This document shows, piece after piece, positions 8,947 through 19,300 of a DNA stretch of 64,000 nucleotides (the first letter of the stretch is position 1; each line of letters begins with the position of its first letter). The stretch covers positions 1 to 64,000 of the forward strand of contig JANQQL010000010.1 of the NCBI GenBank assembly GCA_028289345.1. Reading direction: 5' to 3'. The position numbers and the translations under genes are program-made. The DNA comes from Planctomycetota bacterium. GTDB taxonomy: Bacteria > Planctomycetota > B15-G4 > SIAN01. Below the pieces are notes generated by a model. The model did no database searches. It was not told the DNA's origin and worked only from the letters and a program-made list of their open reading frames with translations.

Positions 8947-10495
8947 TCCCCCTCTCCTGCCGGGTCGCACGCTGGGGAGCCTGGCTTCGGGATCGGTCCT
9001 CCCCGAGGAGAGCCACCAAGAGTCTCAGCGGAAAACACGCCGAGACGACTGCGATCGCCAGGGTGAAGGGCATGGGATGGGAATCCCATTGGAGCACACG
9101 CCAAGTGCCGGCCATCCCGAGGGCCACCAAGAAGGCGAGGGGACCCACCAACAATCTCCAAGCCATCACGGAGTCCGCCGTCTTCGGAGTGGGCTGAAAG
9201 ATGGCTTGACGTCCGATCAGGAAGGATCCAAGCACCGCCAGGTAATGCGTCCAGCAAGACGCCACCAAGGAGGCGCCCGCAAAGAACCACCCCGATCCTC
9301 GGCGCTGACCGAGGAGCCGGAATCCAGCTTGTCGAATCAAAGGCGCCGCGAGAAAGACGGGAAGGAGCTGCGGGGCGTAGCTCTCCAGCTGCCATGGATC
9401 GGCCACGAGGGAGACCATGAGCAAGAGAAGACCCAGACCAAACAGAACCGGCATCAGGTAGTTCGTGAAGCGGATGCCGTAGCAGATTCGCTGGCGAAAA
9501 GTGAGCCGTCCGTAGCTCCCGCTGCGGAGAGATTGCCATGCCGCATCGAAGACGCCACGCGCCCACTTCTTCTGCTGCTTGACGAACGCCGGCAGGTCGG
9601 CGGGGGTCAAGCCGGGTGCCAGTGGTTCGTTGACGTAGGCGGATTGCCAGCCAGCCGCATGGAGCCGAACCGACGTTTCCAGATCCTCTGCCAACCCTGG
9701 TTGATAGCCACCGATCTTCTCGAGAGCCTTGCGTCGCAGGACCGCGTTGGTCCCCATCAAGCTCACGGCTCCCCAGCAATCGGTGCCGGCGGCAAGTAGC
9801 TCGTAGTACTCTCGAGTGGTTTGATCCGAGGCTCGGGAGACCCAGTTCTGCTTGGCGTTGGCAAAGCTCACCATGGCTTGGACGAACCCGATTCGGGGAT
9901 TCCGAAACTGCCCCAGTGTTTGGGTCAAGAAATCTCGGCGCGGAGCATGATCGACATCAAAGATCGCGATCAACTCACCGTGGGACCGTTGCAAGGCATG
10001 ATTGACGTTCCCGGCCTTCCGATCCTGCGTCGTCCCACGAGCCAGATAGCGAACTTGCAAAGTCTGGGCGAGAGCACGAAGCTCGGGGCGATTGCCATCA
10101 TCGAGCAGCCAGGTCTCATGGCGCTCGTCCATGGAACGCGCCGCGGCCAAGCAGCGCCGCACCATCGAAACCGGCTCGTCATAGGCGGTGACGAAGACGT
10201 CCACGGTCGTCGACGCATCGGGAGGAACGAACTCGCGACGGCGGTGGGACAAGAGAAACGCCCACGACGCGAGCAAGTGCAACAGTGGCAGAACCCAGAA
10301 CAAGGCAGCAACGCCAACCACGACTTTGTTCAAGCCGGACGTCCGGGCCATGTCCCATCGACTCGAGACGAATCCGATGACAGCGCAGGTCCCCAAGGCC
10401 ACGAAAACCGCCAGCAACGCCCTCGACCGCGCCGCAGGGCTGCGAAACGTGCCGGTCGTGATGGTCGGGGCTTGGACGCTGTTCGGGGAATTCAA
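8921..10495 (-). CDS. Membrane glycosyltransferase family 2, cellulose-synthase-like
   Basis: A 524-aa processive-type GT2 probably polymerising or exporting a beta-linked polysaccharide. Two TM segments (about 26-45 and 57-83) precede the cytosolic GT-A domain. Seen: VDVFVTAYDEP, the UDP-binding WLLDDGN (Asp 132/133), the DxD motif DVDHAP (180-182) and the acid AEDLE (269-271). At 307-311 the acceptor-binding motif reads QQKKW instead of the usual QxxRW, so Lys replaces Arg. At least four further TM segments follow. No PilZ domain is present. It is the first gene of a set with the GT87-like gene and the decayed sulfotransferase. Confidence 0.85.
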   Translation of the reverse strand: MNSPNSVQAPTITTGTFRSPAARSRALLAVFVALGTCAVIGFVSSRWDMARTSGLNKVVVGVAALFWVLPLLHLLASWAFLLSHRRREFVPPDASTTVDVFVTAYDEPVSMVRRCLAAARSMDERHETWLLDDGNRPELRALAQTLQVRYLARGTTQDRKAGNVNHALQRSHGELIAIFDVDHAPRRDFLTQTLGQFRNPRIGFVQAMVSFANAKQNWVSRASDQTTREYYELLAAGTDCWGAVSLMGTNAVLRRKALEKIGGYQPGLAEDLETSVRLHAAGWQSAYVNEPLAPGLTPADLPAFVKQQKKWARGVFDAAWQSLRSGSYGRLTFRQRICYGIRFTNYLMPVLFGLGLLLLMVSLVADPWQLESYAPQLLPVFLAAPLIRQAGFRLLGQRRGSGWFFAGASLVASCWTHYLAVLGSFLIGRQAIFQPTPKTADSVMAWRLLVGPLAFLVALGMAGTWRVLQWDSHPMPFTLAIAVVSACFPLRLLVALLGEDRSRSQAPQRATRQERGNAPHAVRV

Positions 10496-10735
10496 AGCGG
10501 TGCCATCCTGGAGAAAGGACAGGAAGATCCGGGAAACTCCCTAGGTATCGGCACCAACTGGTCCTGCGGTGGAGCTGGGGTAATCGAGCGGAATCCGAAC
10601 AAGTCAAAGTTGCCGCGATCCCATGCCCCCGCGAGCGCGGAGAACGGCCCCCACCACGGATTCGCCGACGGCCCGACTCCCGGGCGGAAACGAGAGATTC
10701 TCGATCGGCCGTCCGAGGCCTTCTTCCGCCGACCG
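10496..10735. other. Intergenic stretch, nothing recognised
   Basis: 240 bp between the GT2 start and the end of the beta-helix gene, both on the minus strand. It must hold the GT2 promoter, but no box, hairpin or small gene could be supported. Confidence 0.3.
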
Positions 10736-12028
10736 CTAGAAGCCGTCGTCCAGGATCAGAAACGTCGCGGGACTGGTCAGACGCACGCCATTCGAAGTGG
10801 CGACGAAACACTGGAAGAAGAGCTGCAGGGAGTCCACGGCGAAGGGGGCCAAGTCGAAAGAAAACGGAACGTCGATCCGACCGCTGGCAGGAAACGTCCC
10901 GAAGTTGATCGGGCCCACGCGAGGAATCCGCAAGAACAACACTCCATGATTCAACAACAGGTAGTCGAGGTCGGCACTCAAGTAAACCAACGCCAGCTCA
11001 CCAGGTTGTCCGGTTAGTGACAACGTTCCGTTCTCGAACTCGCGCAAAGGACCGGTGATGGAAAGACTGCGCGAGGGGCCGGCCAAAGCAGTGATCAAAC
11101 CTCCCGCGGGCGTTGCCTGGGGCACTCCGGTCAGCCCGACACTCAAATCATCCAATATGCCTCCGGCACCGGCCACCGCCACGTGCTGTGCCAGGCGAAC
11201 CTCGGTCGCCGCATCGCGCACCAGGATGCCCGTGCCGCCCGCAGCTTGCGCGGGGTCGAGCCCCCCATCTCCCCCGGCTCCGCCCGTGGTGGAACAACCG
11301 CCGAGGACGACACAACTGAATCGATCCACGTCAAGACCCGCCGATCCGGGATTGGGCCCGGACAAGGAGTACGCGTCACTCCCTCCTTTGCCGCCGACAA
11401 TTTCCGAGTCGTAACAGGACACATAGGAGGCATCGACGAACAACCCGCAGCCGCCGGGCCCGGTCGCCGTTTGAGGCCCTCCGCCAAAGACGCCCGTGTC
11501 TTGCCCGACTCCTCCCTCGATGGTGCAACGCAGGAACGTCACCGACCAGCAGGTATCCACCGTGGCGCCAGGGCTCGCGGGGATCGCGAACTGCCCAAAC
11601 GGCCCTTGCTGCCCGGGAGTCCCGCGCAACACGCAGTCCTCGACCAGCGCATGTCCCAAGTTGTCTTCGAAAACCAAAGTGTCCCCTGCGCCAGCCTCAG
11701 GGGCATCGAAGGTGACGTTGCGCAGGACAAAGTTCTTCGGACTGCTCAAATCCCTGACTTTCATCGAGGCGAGAAGCACCGTGCCCGAGGTGTCCCCCAA
11801 GATGGTGACGCCCTTGTCCACCACACAGATGGCTTGCGCCGCCGCGGAGTAGTCTCCGGGCCGTATCAGAATGACGTCCAAGTCTTGAGCCACGTCCACG
11901 GCCTGTTGCACGGTGAGGTGATCGCCATTCCCGGCGGCATCCACGACCAGGACTCCCGCCGCGGCTGGGTGGATGACGGAAAGACTGATGAATGCGGCCA
12001 GAAGCGAGAAATGAACGGCAGGTTTCAT
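10736..12028 (-). CDS. Exported right-handed beta-helix protein
   Basis: A 430-aa protein with a signal peptide ending near HPAAAG. The N-terminal motif VVDAAGNGDHLTVQQAVDVA opens a pectate-lyase-like beta-helix, followed by VILIRPGDYS, VTILGD and repeated Gly-rich rungs up to about residue 300. The last 110 residues form a different, beta-rich domain ending LTSPATFLILDDGF. A protein of the same design lies at 60030-61229, with both the helix opening and the C-terminal domain shared. No catalytic Asp or Arg set for a lyase is evident, so a structural or binding role at the surface is more likely. It is divergent from 12136. Confidence 0.75.
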   Translation of the reverse strand: MKPAVHFSLLAAFISLSVIHPAAAGVLVVDAAGNGDHLTVQQAVDVAQDLDVILIRPGDYSAAAQAICVVDKGVTILGDTSGTVLLASMKVRDLSSPKNFVLRNVTFDAPEAGAGDTLVFEDNLGHALVEDCVLRGTPGQQGPFGQFAIPASPGATVDTCWSVTFLRCTIEGGVGQDTGVFGGGPQTATGPGGCGLFVDASYVSCYDSEIVGGKGGSDAYSLSGPNPGSAGLDVDRFSCVVLGGCSTTGGAGGDGGLDPAQAAGGTGILVRDAATEVRLAQHVAVAGAGGILDDLSVGLTGVPQATPAGGLITALAGPSRSLSITGPLREFENGTLSLTGQPGELALVYLSADLDYLLLNHGVLFLRIPRVGPINFGTFPASGRIDVPFSFDLAPFAVDSLQLFFQCFVATSNGVRLTSPATFLILDDGF

Positions 12029-12135
12029 GGGGCGTTCCCGAGTGAGATCGATCGGAGGGACGACACCTCGATACTATCCACAATGACCACGCCCCGTGAT
12101 GACAACTGTCCGGGTTTCAGATACGCTCCCCCGTC

Positions 12136-12723
12136 ATGGCTGTGTCTCGTCTGCTGAAAGATCACTTCTTCCTGGTCGCCGGGATCACGCTACCGGTCGT
12201 CGTCGTCTCGTTCTTTCTGTTGGCACAGTACCTTCCCAGCCGATGGGTCGACCCACCGCGCCACGACCTGTTCTTCGTGTGTCAACAGTTCGAGCGAACT
12301 CGCTCCTCGGCATTGGTCCAGGTCGTCGACTCGAAACTGGAAGTTCAGTGGTCTCATTTCGAAGAGCCGGAGCAGCGCTCTCGGGACCGGCTGTTTCGCT
12401 ACGACGCGGCCTCCGATTCAGTAGAAGAGGTTCCGCTCACGGCACCGAAATCCTTGTTGGACCAAGCACCGAGCGCCACCCAACTGCTGGACCCCTGGTC
12501 TTCCTTTCTCATCAGTTCCCATCGCACTGCTCCGGACGGCTACGAGTACGAATGGAGTCGCTACCGACACTCTGGGATTCTGGAGATCTTTGGTGGGACC
12601 CGCCGAAAATCCCCGGCGACGATCAGCAAGGGAGGACGCCGCATTCCCATTCCTCATCCCGGCCTCTCGTGGCAAGAACCCAGGTTCTTGGGATGGGTGA
12701 TTGCCGAGTCTCGCGATGAGTGA
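12136..12723 (+). CDS. Membrane-anchored protein of unknown function, paired with a DUF2157 protein
   Basis: A 195-aa protein with one N-terminal TM segment (about 13-31, ITLPVVVVSFFLLAQYL). The extracytoplasmic domain of about 160 residues is rich in aromatic and charged residues (DLFFVCQQFERTR, EYEWSRYRHSG). I do not recognise a catalytic motif. Proteins of this size with one TM commonly sit beside DUF2157/DUF4401 membrane proteins, and here the stop codon overlaps the start of such a gene. The two are therefore probably made and act together. The real function is unknown. Confidence 0.6.
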   Translation: MAVSRLLKDHFFLVAGITLPVVVVSFFLLAQYLPSRWVDPPRHDLFFVCQQFERTRSSALVQVVDSKLEVQWSHFEEPEQRSRDRLFRYDAASDSVEEVPLTAPKSLLDQAPSATQLLDPWSSFLISSHRTAPDGYEYEWSRYRHSGILEIFGGTRRKSPATISKGGRRIPIPHPGLSWQEPRFLGWVIAESRDE

Positions 12724-13651
12724 CTCCCAACAAGCACTGGAGCAGATTGCTCGCCTCGCGCGAGAACACGGCCTGACGACCAACCAAGTCCTCGCCGCAC
12801 TGGATCCGGCACCTCGAGAGACGAAGAACTCTCATTCCCTCAGTCAAGTACTCAGCTACCTCGGTGGCATCTTCGTGTTTGCCGGACTTTGCGCGTTCGT
12901 CGCCACCCTGTGGGACGACCTCAATTCGGGAGCACGAGTGGTGGTGACCTTGGGACCGGGTCTGAGCGCCTGGATCCTTTCCCAGATCGCCGCGGAAAGG
13001 GAACGACATCGGCGGCTTGCGATTCCCTTATTCCTGATCGGTGCGACTTTGCAACCCATCGGCATCCTGGTGGCGCTTGCCGAATTCTCCGAAGGTTCCG
13101 ATGAACGAATTGGGGGCATGATCACCACCGGCATCATGTCCCTGCAGTGCCTGCTGAGCTTTCCGAAGAAGCGGCGCACGGGCGCACTGTTTTGCGGCAT
13201 CGGATTTGGAATCGGGTTTCTGGCACTCGCCCTGGACCTGATCGGTCTCGATGGAGAGCTGAATGCGTCGGTGGTCGGCCTTTCGACTCTTTGCCTGGCC
13301 CGCAGCGTGGCCAAGACCGTTCATCAGAGAATGGTCCCACTCATGGACCTGTTTGGCGCCTCTTCGTTGCTGATTGGTTGGTTCGAAATTGTCCAGAACA
13401 GCCCGCTCGAGGTTTCCTTCGTTGCGGTTTGCTGTGTGCTGGTTTACGCGAGCACCGTGTTCCGAACTCCCGCGCTCTTGACCGTCGGCACCGTCGGGCT
13501 GCTGTGCTACATCGGCTACTTCACCAGCGAACACTTCGCTGACTCCCTTGGATGGCCCGTCGCCTTGATCGGGCTGGGCATCGTCATGATGGGGCTCAGC
13601 ACCTTGGCCGTCCGCATCCACAAGCGCTACATCCGTCGATCGAACGACTGA
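12716..13651 (+). CDS. DUF2157 polytopic membrane protein
   Basis: A 311-aa protein. A cytosolic N-terminal helical region of about 45 residues (QALEQIARLAREHGLTTNQV) precedes SLSQVLSYLGGIFVFAGLCA, the signature opening of DUF2157, and about nine further TM helices. ATG 12716 lies inside the 3' end of the preceding gene, giving translational coupling; the longer frame to 12701 is less likely. The family has no established biochemical role. Its partner at 12136 supports a two-protein membrane unit. There is no following DUF4401 gene, although that partner is often found elsewhere. Confidence 0.7.
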   Translation: MSDSQQALEQIARLAREHGLTTNQVLAALDPAPRETKNSHSLSQVLSYLGGIFVFAGLCAFVATLWDDLNSGARVVVTLGPGLSAWILSQIAAERERHRRLAIPLFLIGATLQPIGILVALAEFSEGSDERIGGMITTGIMSLQCLLSFPKKRRTGALFCGIGFGIGFLALALDLIGLDGELNASVVGLSTLCLARSVAKTVHQRMVPLMDLFGASSLLIGWFEIVQNSPLEVSFVAVCCVLVYASTVFRTPALLTVGTVGLLCYIGYFTSEHFADSLGWPVALIGLGIVMMGLSTLAVRIHKRYIRRSND

Positions 13652-13882
13652 ACGCCCCGCCCCCAGCTTCCACGGGGAGGAACCAAGACGGGAAACACTC
13701 CCCGAAGAGCCTCGAAGACGTCTTCGCGCCCCATCGGATCGGAGCGCTCCGAATCGGGATCTGCCAATTCTCCTCGGCCGAACCAGCCCCGGGAGAACTG
13801 CTCTCTGGTCGATCCGTGTTGCTCTGCCGGAGACCGGCGTCTACTCTGAACGAATCGAGAACTTGGGAGATCCTGGTTTCGA

Positions 13883-14386
13883 ATGGTGTTTTTCCGCTGC
13901 CATCCTGGCTTCGCCGCGCCTCTCCTGCTGGTCTTGTTCGCGACCCGCAGCCTGGGGGTTGCCGCGCATCTCGCTTGGGAAGACCACTGCTACCACGGTG
14001 CAAGTGGCGTCCATCATCATCACCATTCGGAGGCACCGACGGACCCGGGTCTCCACGCGGACTCGCTCCCGTCTCATGGGTCGGCGCCCCATCGCGGGCA
14101 CCATGACTCGGCCGTCGACGCGGTGCCCACCGAGACGGTCTCGTCGAAGCACCAGTGTCACGACTCCCCACAACCCCATCCGCACTCCGCCGCCGATCAC
14201 TTCCAGGACCTTCTGGTTTCGCGCTGGAAAGAGATGCCCGCGCTCGAACCCGTGGTCCCGCCGGACAGCGAGACTCTGCAAGACCATCGGGAAGCCTCTC
14301 TCCGCGAACACGCTCCGGACTCCCTCACTCCCTCTCCTCGCGACTGTCAAGGTCCAGAGAAAGCCCGCGCGCCCCCTGCGGACTGA
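13883..14386 (+). CDS. Small exported His-rich protein, probable metal binder
   Basis: A 167-aa protein with a hydrophobic N-terminal segment (about 9-28, GFAAPLLLVLFATRSLGVAA) acting as a signal peptide. It carries 21 histidines, including a run of five after SGV and pairs such as GHHD and PHPH. It resembles no catalytic family that I know. It lies directly upstream of a heavy-metal RND efflux set on the same strand, so a periplasmic metal buffer or chaperone is a reasonable inference. The start is ATG 13883; the nearest GGAG lies rather far upstream, so initiation is less certain than for its neighbours. Confidence 0.6.
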   Translation: MVFFRCHPGFAAPLLLVLFATRSLGVAAHLAWEDHCYHGASGVHHHHHSEAPTDPGLHADSLPSHGSAPHRGHHDSAVDAVPTETVSSKHQCHDSPQPHPHSAADHFQDLLVSRWKEMPALEPVVPPDSETLQDHREASLREHAPDSLTPSPRDCQGPEKARAPPAD

Positions 14387-14734
14387 ACACGTTTCTCGCG
14401 CTTCCTTGTTCCCGAGAAACCAGTTCGCGTGACTCATGAAGGCCGGCGGCGGATGACCCTCGTTGCTTCTGATTTCGTCACGACGTTCTTCATCGACCGC
14501 GGATCGTTCCGTCCGTGGACCGTGAGAACGGTCGTCACTCGGCCTCAGAATCACCTTTGACCGATTCTCGCCTCGGCCGTCACGAGGCATGTGGACTGCC
14601 AAGCGGATGAGGAATCCGGTCGGACCGGACGGGGTCTTTGCGTCCCTGTTTTCGTTGTCGCAATGGTGATGAGTCCAACGACTGTCCCGTTCGACGTCTC
14701 GGTTCGTGTTCCGTGTTCAGCACACGAGGTTCCC
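14387..14734. other. Intergenic region of the metal-efflux locus
   Basis: 348 bp between the His-rich gene and the adaptor gene. No credible protein-coding frame was found. It contains the short perfect inverted repeat listed at 14616-14628, which could be a regulator site. Confidence 0.3.
14616..14628. promoter_or_regulatory. Short inverted repeat before the metal-efflux adaptor
   Basis: CCGGTC-G-GACCGG is a perfect 6-1-6 palindrome about 107 bp before the adaptor start. It may be an operator, but short GC palindromes are common in DNA of this composition. Confidence 0.25.
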
Positions 14735-16315
14735 ATGAATGCAAACCATCTCCGGTGCTTCCGAAGTATCGTTCCGCTGCTGGCACTCCTGCCTGCGCTG
14801 ATGCACTGTGCAAGAGCCACCGCCGAAGGAGATCACGACGACCACAGTCACGCCGAAGAAGTTCCCGTTGCGGTGGTGACTCTCTGGGAACAGGGCTACG
14901 AACTATTCATCGAGTACCCCGTTCCCATCGCTGGCGAGAAAACTCGCTTCATCACCCACGTTTCAACGCTGGACACGGGACAACCCCGGCGAGACGGAGG
15001 GATCACGTTTCACTTGAATCCCGATTCGGGCTCCGCCCTCGATCACGAGGAACCCGAGATCGCAAGAGACGGCATCTACTTGCCCGAACTGGTGTTTCCC
15101 GAGCCCGGCAAGTGGGTGGTCTCCGTCGAGATCCCGGGTCCCGAAGGTTCGGTCACCATCGCCTTGCCCCCCACTCGCGTCTACGAGAACGAGCACGACG
15201 CCTTGCATGCGGAGACCCCTGACGAATTCGAGGGAGTCAGCTACCTGAAGGAGCAACAATGGCGGCTGGGAACCCTCACCGAGCTGGTCACCATGCAAAC
15301 GCTCCAAGCCACCGTCCGAGTACCGGGAGTGGTGAAGGCAATGCCCGGTCGCAGCGCGATGGTGACTCCACCGGCCGCGGGCATTTTGGAGCCTCCCGAA
15401 GGACGCGGACTCCCCGAACTGGGTCAATCGGTCGAAGCCGGAGAGCTGGTCGCCCTGGTACGCCCGCCGTTCTCAGACTTCACGGTGCGGGTTCAAGAAG
15501 CACGCGCAGGCGTCACGCGCACCGAGTTGGCTCTCGAACGCGAACGGTTGGTTCTGAATCGCGTGAAGGAACTGTTCGAGCAACAGGCCCGGTCGGAACG
15601 GGAACTGGAGCAAGCGGAGTTTGCCGTGAAGCTTGCGGAGGCGGACGCCGAAGCCGCCCGCCAGAAACTGGGATCGCTGCAATCCGCCGGGGTTGCGTTC
15701 ACCGAGTCCCTGCAGTTCGAGCTGCGTGCTCCCATCTCCGGACACTTTCACCACTTGGCCGCCACGTTCGGAGAGTTCGTGGATCCCGAGCACCCGATCG
15801 TCGAAATCCTCGACCCGTCTCTGGTGCTCGTGGAAGCGCGACCACGCATCGACCAGCTGCATGAAGTGACCGACCTTCGGCGGCCCTCGTTCGTTCACCT
15901 GCGCGGCTCTCAAGGAAAAGACGTCCCGTTGCTGGCGGAACGGGTGCGACTCCTCACGTCCGGAGACATCGTGGATTCCCGAACTCGAACGATCCCGCTT
16001 TTCTACGAGGTGGCCAACGACGAAGGGATTTTGCGCATCGGCCAGGTTCTGGACGTGCTGCTCCCGGCCGGAGAAGGGCATGTCATGGCCGTTCCGCACG
16101 ATTCTCTGGTCGATGACGGGGGCGAGACCACCGTGTACGTTCAACTCGGTGGAGAGACCTTCGAGCGTCGGCCTGTGGTGGCCGGAATTCGCGACGGTGA
16201 CCTGGTGCAGATCGTTTCCGGCTTGAGGGTGGGAGAACGCGTCGTTTCCCACGGTGCTTCCACGATTCGTCTCCAAGCGGCCGCCGGCTCGGTGCCGGCC
16301 CATCATCACCACTGA
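14735..16315 (+). CDS. RND efflux periplasmic adaptor with a metal-binding N-terminal region
   Basis: A 526-aa membrane-fusion protein (CusB/CzcB type) that would bridge the inner-membrane pump and the outer-membrane channel. Seen: a signal peptide (IVPLLALLPALMHCARATA), then a His/Asp-rich patch EGDHDDHSHAEE. A domain of about 120 residues follows that looks like a FixH/YtkA beta sandwich (LFIEYPVPIAGEKTRFITHV). Next come lipoyl and alpha-hairpin regions (RERELEQ-type coiled coil at about 270-310) and beta-barrel domains, ending in AHHHH. ATG 14735 is favoured by CGAGGT just upstream and by the signal peptide; the open frame itself reaches 14591. It is followed within 10 bp by the pump gene. 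Confidence 0.85.
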   Translation: MNANHLRCFRSIVPLLALLPALMHCARATAEGDHDDHSHAEEVPVAVVTLWEQGYELFIEYPVPIAGEKTRFITHVSTLDTGQPRRDGGITFHLNPDSGSALDHEEPEIARDGIYLPELVFPEPGKWVVSVEIPGPEGSVTIALPPTRVYENEHDALHAETPDEFEGVSYLKEQQWRLGTLTELVTMQTLQATVRVPGVVKAMPGRSAMVTPPAAGILEPPEGRGLPELGQSVEAGELVALVRPPFSDFTVRVQEARAGVTRTELALERERLVLNRVKELFEQQARSERELEQAEFAVKLAEADAEAARQKLGSLQSAGVAFTESLQFELRAPISGHFHHLAATFGEFVDPEHPIVEILDPSLVLVEARPRIDQLHEVTDLRRPSFVHLRGSQGKDVPLLAERVRLLTSGDIVDSRTRTIPLFYEVANDEGILRIGQVLDVLLPAGEGHVMAVPHDSLVDDGGETTVYVQLGGETFERRPVVAGIRDGDLVQIVSGLRVGERVVSHGASTIRLQAAAGSVPAHHHH

Positions 16316-16324
16316 GGGCATGCC

Positions 16325-19300
16325 ATGATGATGGATGGATTGATTCTCGGATCGCTGCGCAATCGAGCCGGGGTCTTGGTCACCGCCCTGATCCTGACCA
16401 TTGTCGGTGTGCTGACCGTTGCGGAAATGCCGGTCGACGTGTTTCCCGACTTGACCGCTCCCGCGGTGACGGTGATCACCGAGGCCCACGGCATGGCGCC
16501 TACCGAATTGGAAAGTCAGGTGACCTACCTGGTGGAAACCGCGTTGAACGGGGCCCCGGGGGTTCGGCGGGTGCGTTCCTCCACCTCGGTCGGGATTTCC
16601 ATCGTGTGGTGCGAGTTCGAATGGGAAACCGACCTTCTCACCGCCCGACAGGTCGTCAGCGAACGCCTCGCCGTGCTTGGCAGCGAGCTTCCACCCGAGG
16701 TTAGCAACCCGATCATCGCACCGCTGTCTTCCATCATGGGCGAGATCTTGTTCCTCGGGCTCACCTCGGACCGCCACGACTCCATCGAGTTGCGCGTCAC
16801 CGCGGAGAGTCTCGTGCGAAGACGACTGCTGTCAGTTCCTGGAGTGTCCCAGGTGACACCGATCGGTGGCGAAGAAAAACAGTACCAGGTGCGGCTCGAT
16901 CCGGAGCGTTTGCTGGAGTTTGACACCTCCGTCTTAGAGGTCTCCGAAGCGCTGGCCGGTTCGAACGAGAACGTCGCCGCCGGGTTCTCCATCGAACGCG
17001 GCCAAGAGCTTCTCGTTCACGGTCGTGGTCGACTCCGAGACGTGAATGACGTTGGCGCGACCGTGGTCCGGGCCATCGACGGAGTGCCGCTGCGAGTCGA
17101 AGACCTGGGAGAGGTCGTCATTGGCGGGGCTCCACGGCGCGGCGAGGGGTCCGTCAACGCGCAACCAGGGGTCGTCCTCGGAGTTCAGAAGCAGCCCGCG
17201 GCAAACACCCTGGCGTTGACTCGCGCCCTTGACGAGGTGCTCGACGAGGTCGAGGCGACCCTGCCCGAAGGCATGACTTTGCATCGCCATGTGTTTCGCC
17301 AGGCCGACTTCATCCAGGTCGCGGTTTCCAATGTGACCGAGGCGCTGAGGGACGGAGCCATCCTGGTGGTGGTACTCATGTTGCTGTTTCTCGGCAACGC
17401 TCGGGCCACGTTCATCACCTTGACGGCGATCCCCCTTTCCTTGGTGGTGGCGGTTCTGGTCTTGAAGGCCTTGGATGCCAGCATCAACACCATGACCCTC
17501 GGCGGAATGGCCATCGCCATCGGCGCGCTCGTCGACGACGCCGTCATCGACGTTGAGAATGTCGTGCGGCGGCTGTGTCAGAACGCGGCAAAGCCTCCAG
17601 ACGAACGGCGCCGCGCCCTCTCTGTCGTGTTCGACGCGAGCGTCGAGATTCGCTCCTCGATCGTGTTCGCTACGCTCATCATCGTTCTGGTATTCCTGCC
17701 CTTGTTCTTTCTCACCGGGGTCGAAGGCCGACTCCTGCGCCCCCTCGGCCAGGCCTACGTCGTGGCGATCCTGGCCTCGCTGCTGGTCGCCATCACGGTC
17801 ACCCCGGCTCTTTGCTATTGGCTGTTGCCCACGAGTCGTTCCGTGCTTCGCGCACGAGACCCCGCCTTCGTGCATTGGCTGAAGCAAAGATACGGCGAGC
17901 TGTTGCGGCCCTTGTTGAACCACCCGCTGCTGGTGAGTCTGCCCGCCGTTGTCTTGCTTCTCTTCGCCATCGGTGCCAGTCGCTTCTTGGGCCTCTCGTT
18001 CCTTCCCGAGTTCAACGAAGGCGCCCTGACCATCAACGCCGTCACCGTTCCAGGCACGTCTTTGGAGCAGTCCGGCGCCCTCGGTCATCTCACCGAAGAG
18101 ATCGTGCTGGAGCACCCCGCGGTCAGCGCCGTCGCGCGAAGAACCGGACGAGCCGAAAAGGACGAGCACGCCCTCGGCGTCGAGTCCAGCGAACTCGAGG
18201 TGTCCCTCGATCTTGACGGATTCGACAAACAGCAACTGCTGGAAGAGCTGCGCGACAACCTGGCGTTGGTTCCCGGGGTGAACATGACGATTGGCCAACC
18301 CATCTCCCATCGCATTGATCACATGCTGTCGGGCACCCGCGCCTCGGTGGCGGTGAAGATCTTTGGCCCCGATCTCGAACAACTGCGTCGCCTGGCCAAG
18401 GACGTGGAGCAAGCCATGGGCGACGTGGAAGGAGTCGTCGATCTCGCCACCGAAGCCCAGGCCGCCATCCCTCTGCTCCTGGTGGATTTCGACCGGGACG
18501 CCATCGCTCGCAAAGGAGCCGTGATCCAAGAGGTTGCCCACACGGTGGAAGCGGCGTTTCGCGGTCATCCCGCCACTCGGATTCTCGAGGGTCGCTTCTC
18601 TTACGATGTCGTGATTCAACTGGCGGCGCACGATCCCTGGTCAAGTCACAACCTGGAAGACCTTCTCATCGACACCCCGGGCGGCCGGGTGCCGCTCTCC
18701 ATGCTGGCGGACGTGCGTCGCGACCTGGGCCCGAATACCATCAGCCGCGAGGACGTCGAGCGCAAGATTGTCGTGAGCTGCAATGTCGCCGGTCGTGACG
18801 TGGGCTCCGTGGTCAACGACGTGCGCACACTGGTGGACCCATTGCTCGAGGCAGAACCTGGTTACCGAGTGGAGTATGGCGGCCAGTTCGAAAGCGCCAT
18901 CGAAGCCCGTCGTCGTTTGATACTCCTCGGTGTGGGAGTCATTGCCGGGATTGCGTTCCTGTTGAACTTGGCATTCCGGTCCTCACGAGACGCACTCCTG
19001 ATCATGGTGAACCTCCCATTGGCGCTCATCGGAGGCATTGGCGGAGTGTTCTTGCAGGATGGAGTTCTCTCCGTGGCTTCGCTGATTGGCTTCATCACCG
19101 TGTTTGGCATCGCCACGCGCAACGGAATCATGTTGGTTTCCCACATCCGGCATTTGCAACGCGAGGAAGGAGTCCGAGATTTTCGCGAAGCGGTGTTCCG
19201 CGGAGCCCAAGAGCGTCTGGCCCCCATCCTGATGACGGCACTCGCCACGGCCCTCGCGTTGATTCCCCTCGCTTTGGGGGGCGACGAACCGGGCAACGAG

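Noticed and set aside
16934..18631. A 565-codon minus-strand frame inside the RND pump
   Set aside because: It is antisense to a well-supported HME-RND gene and has a low-complexity His/Asp/Gln-rich composition.
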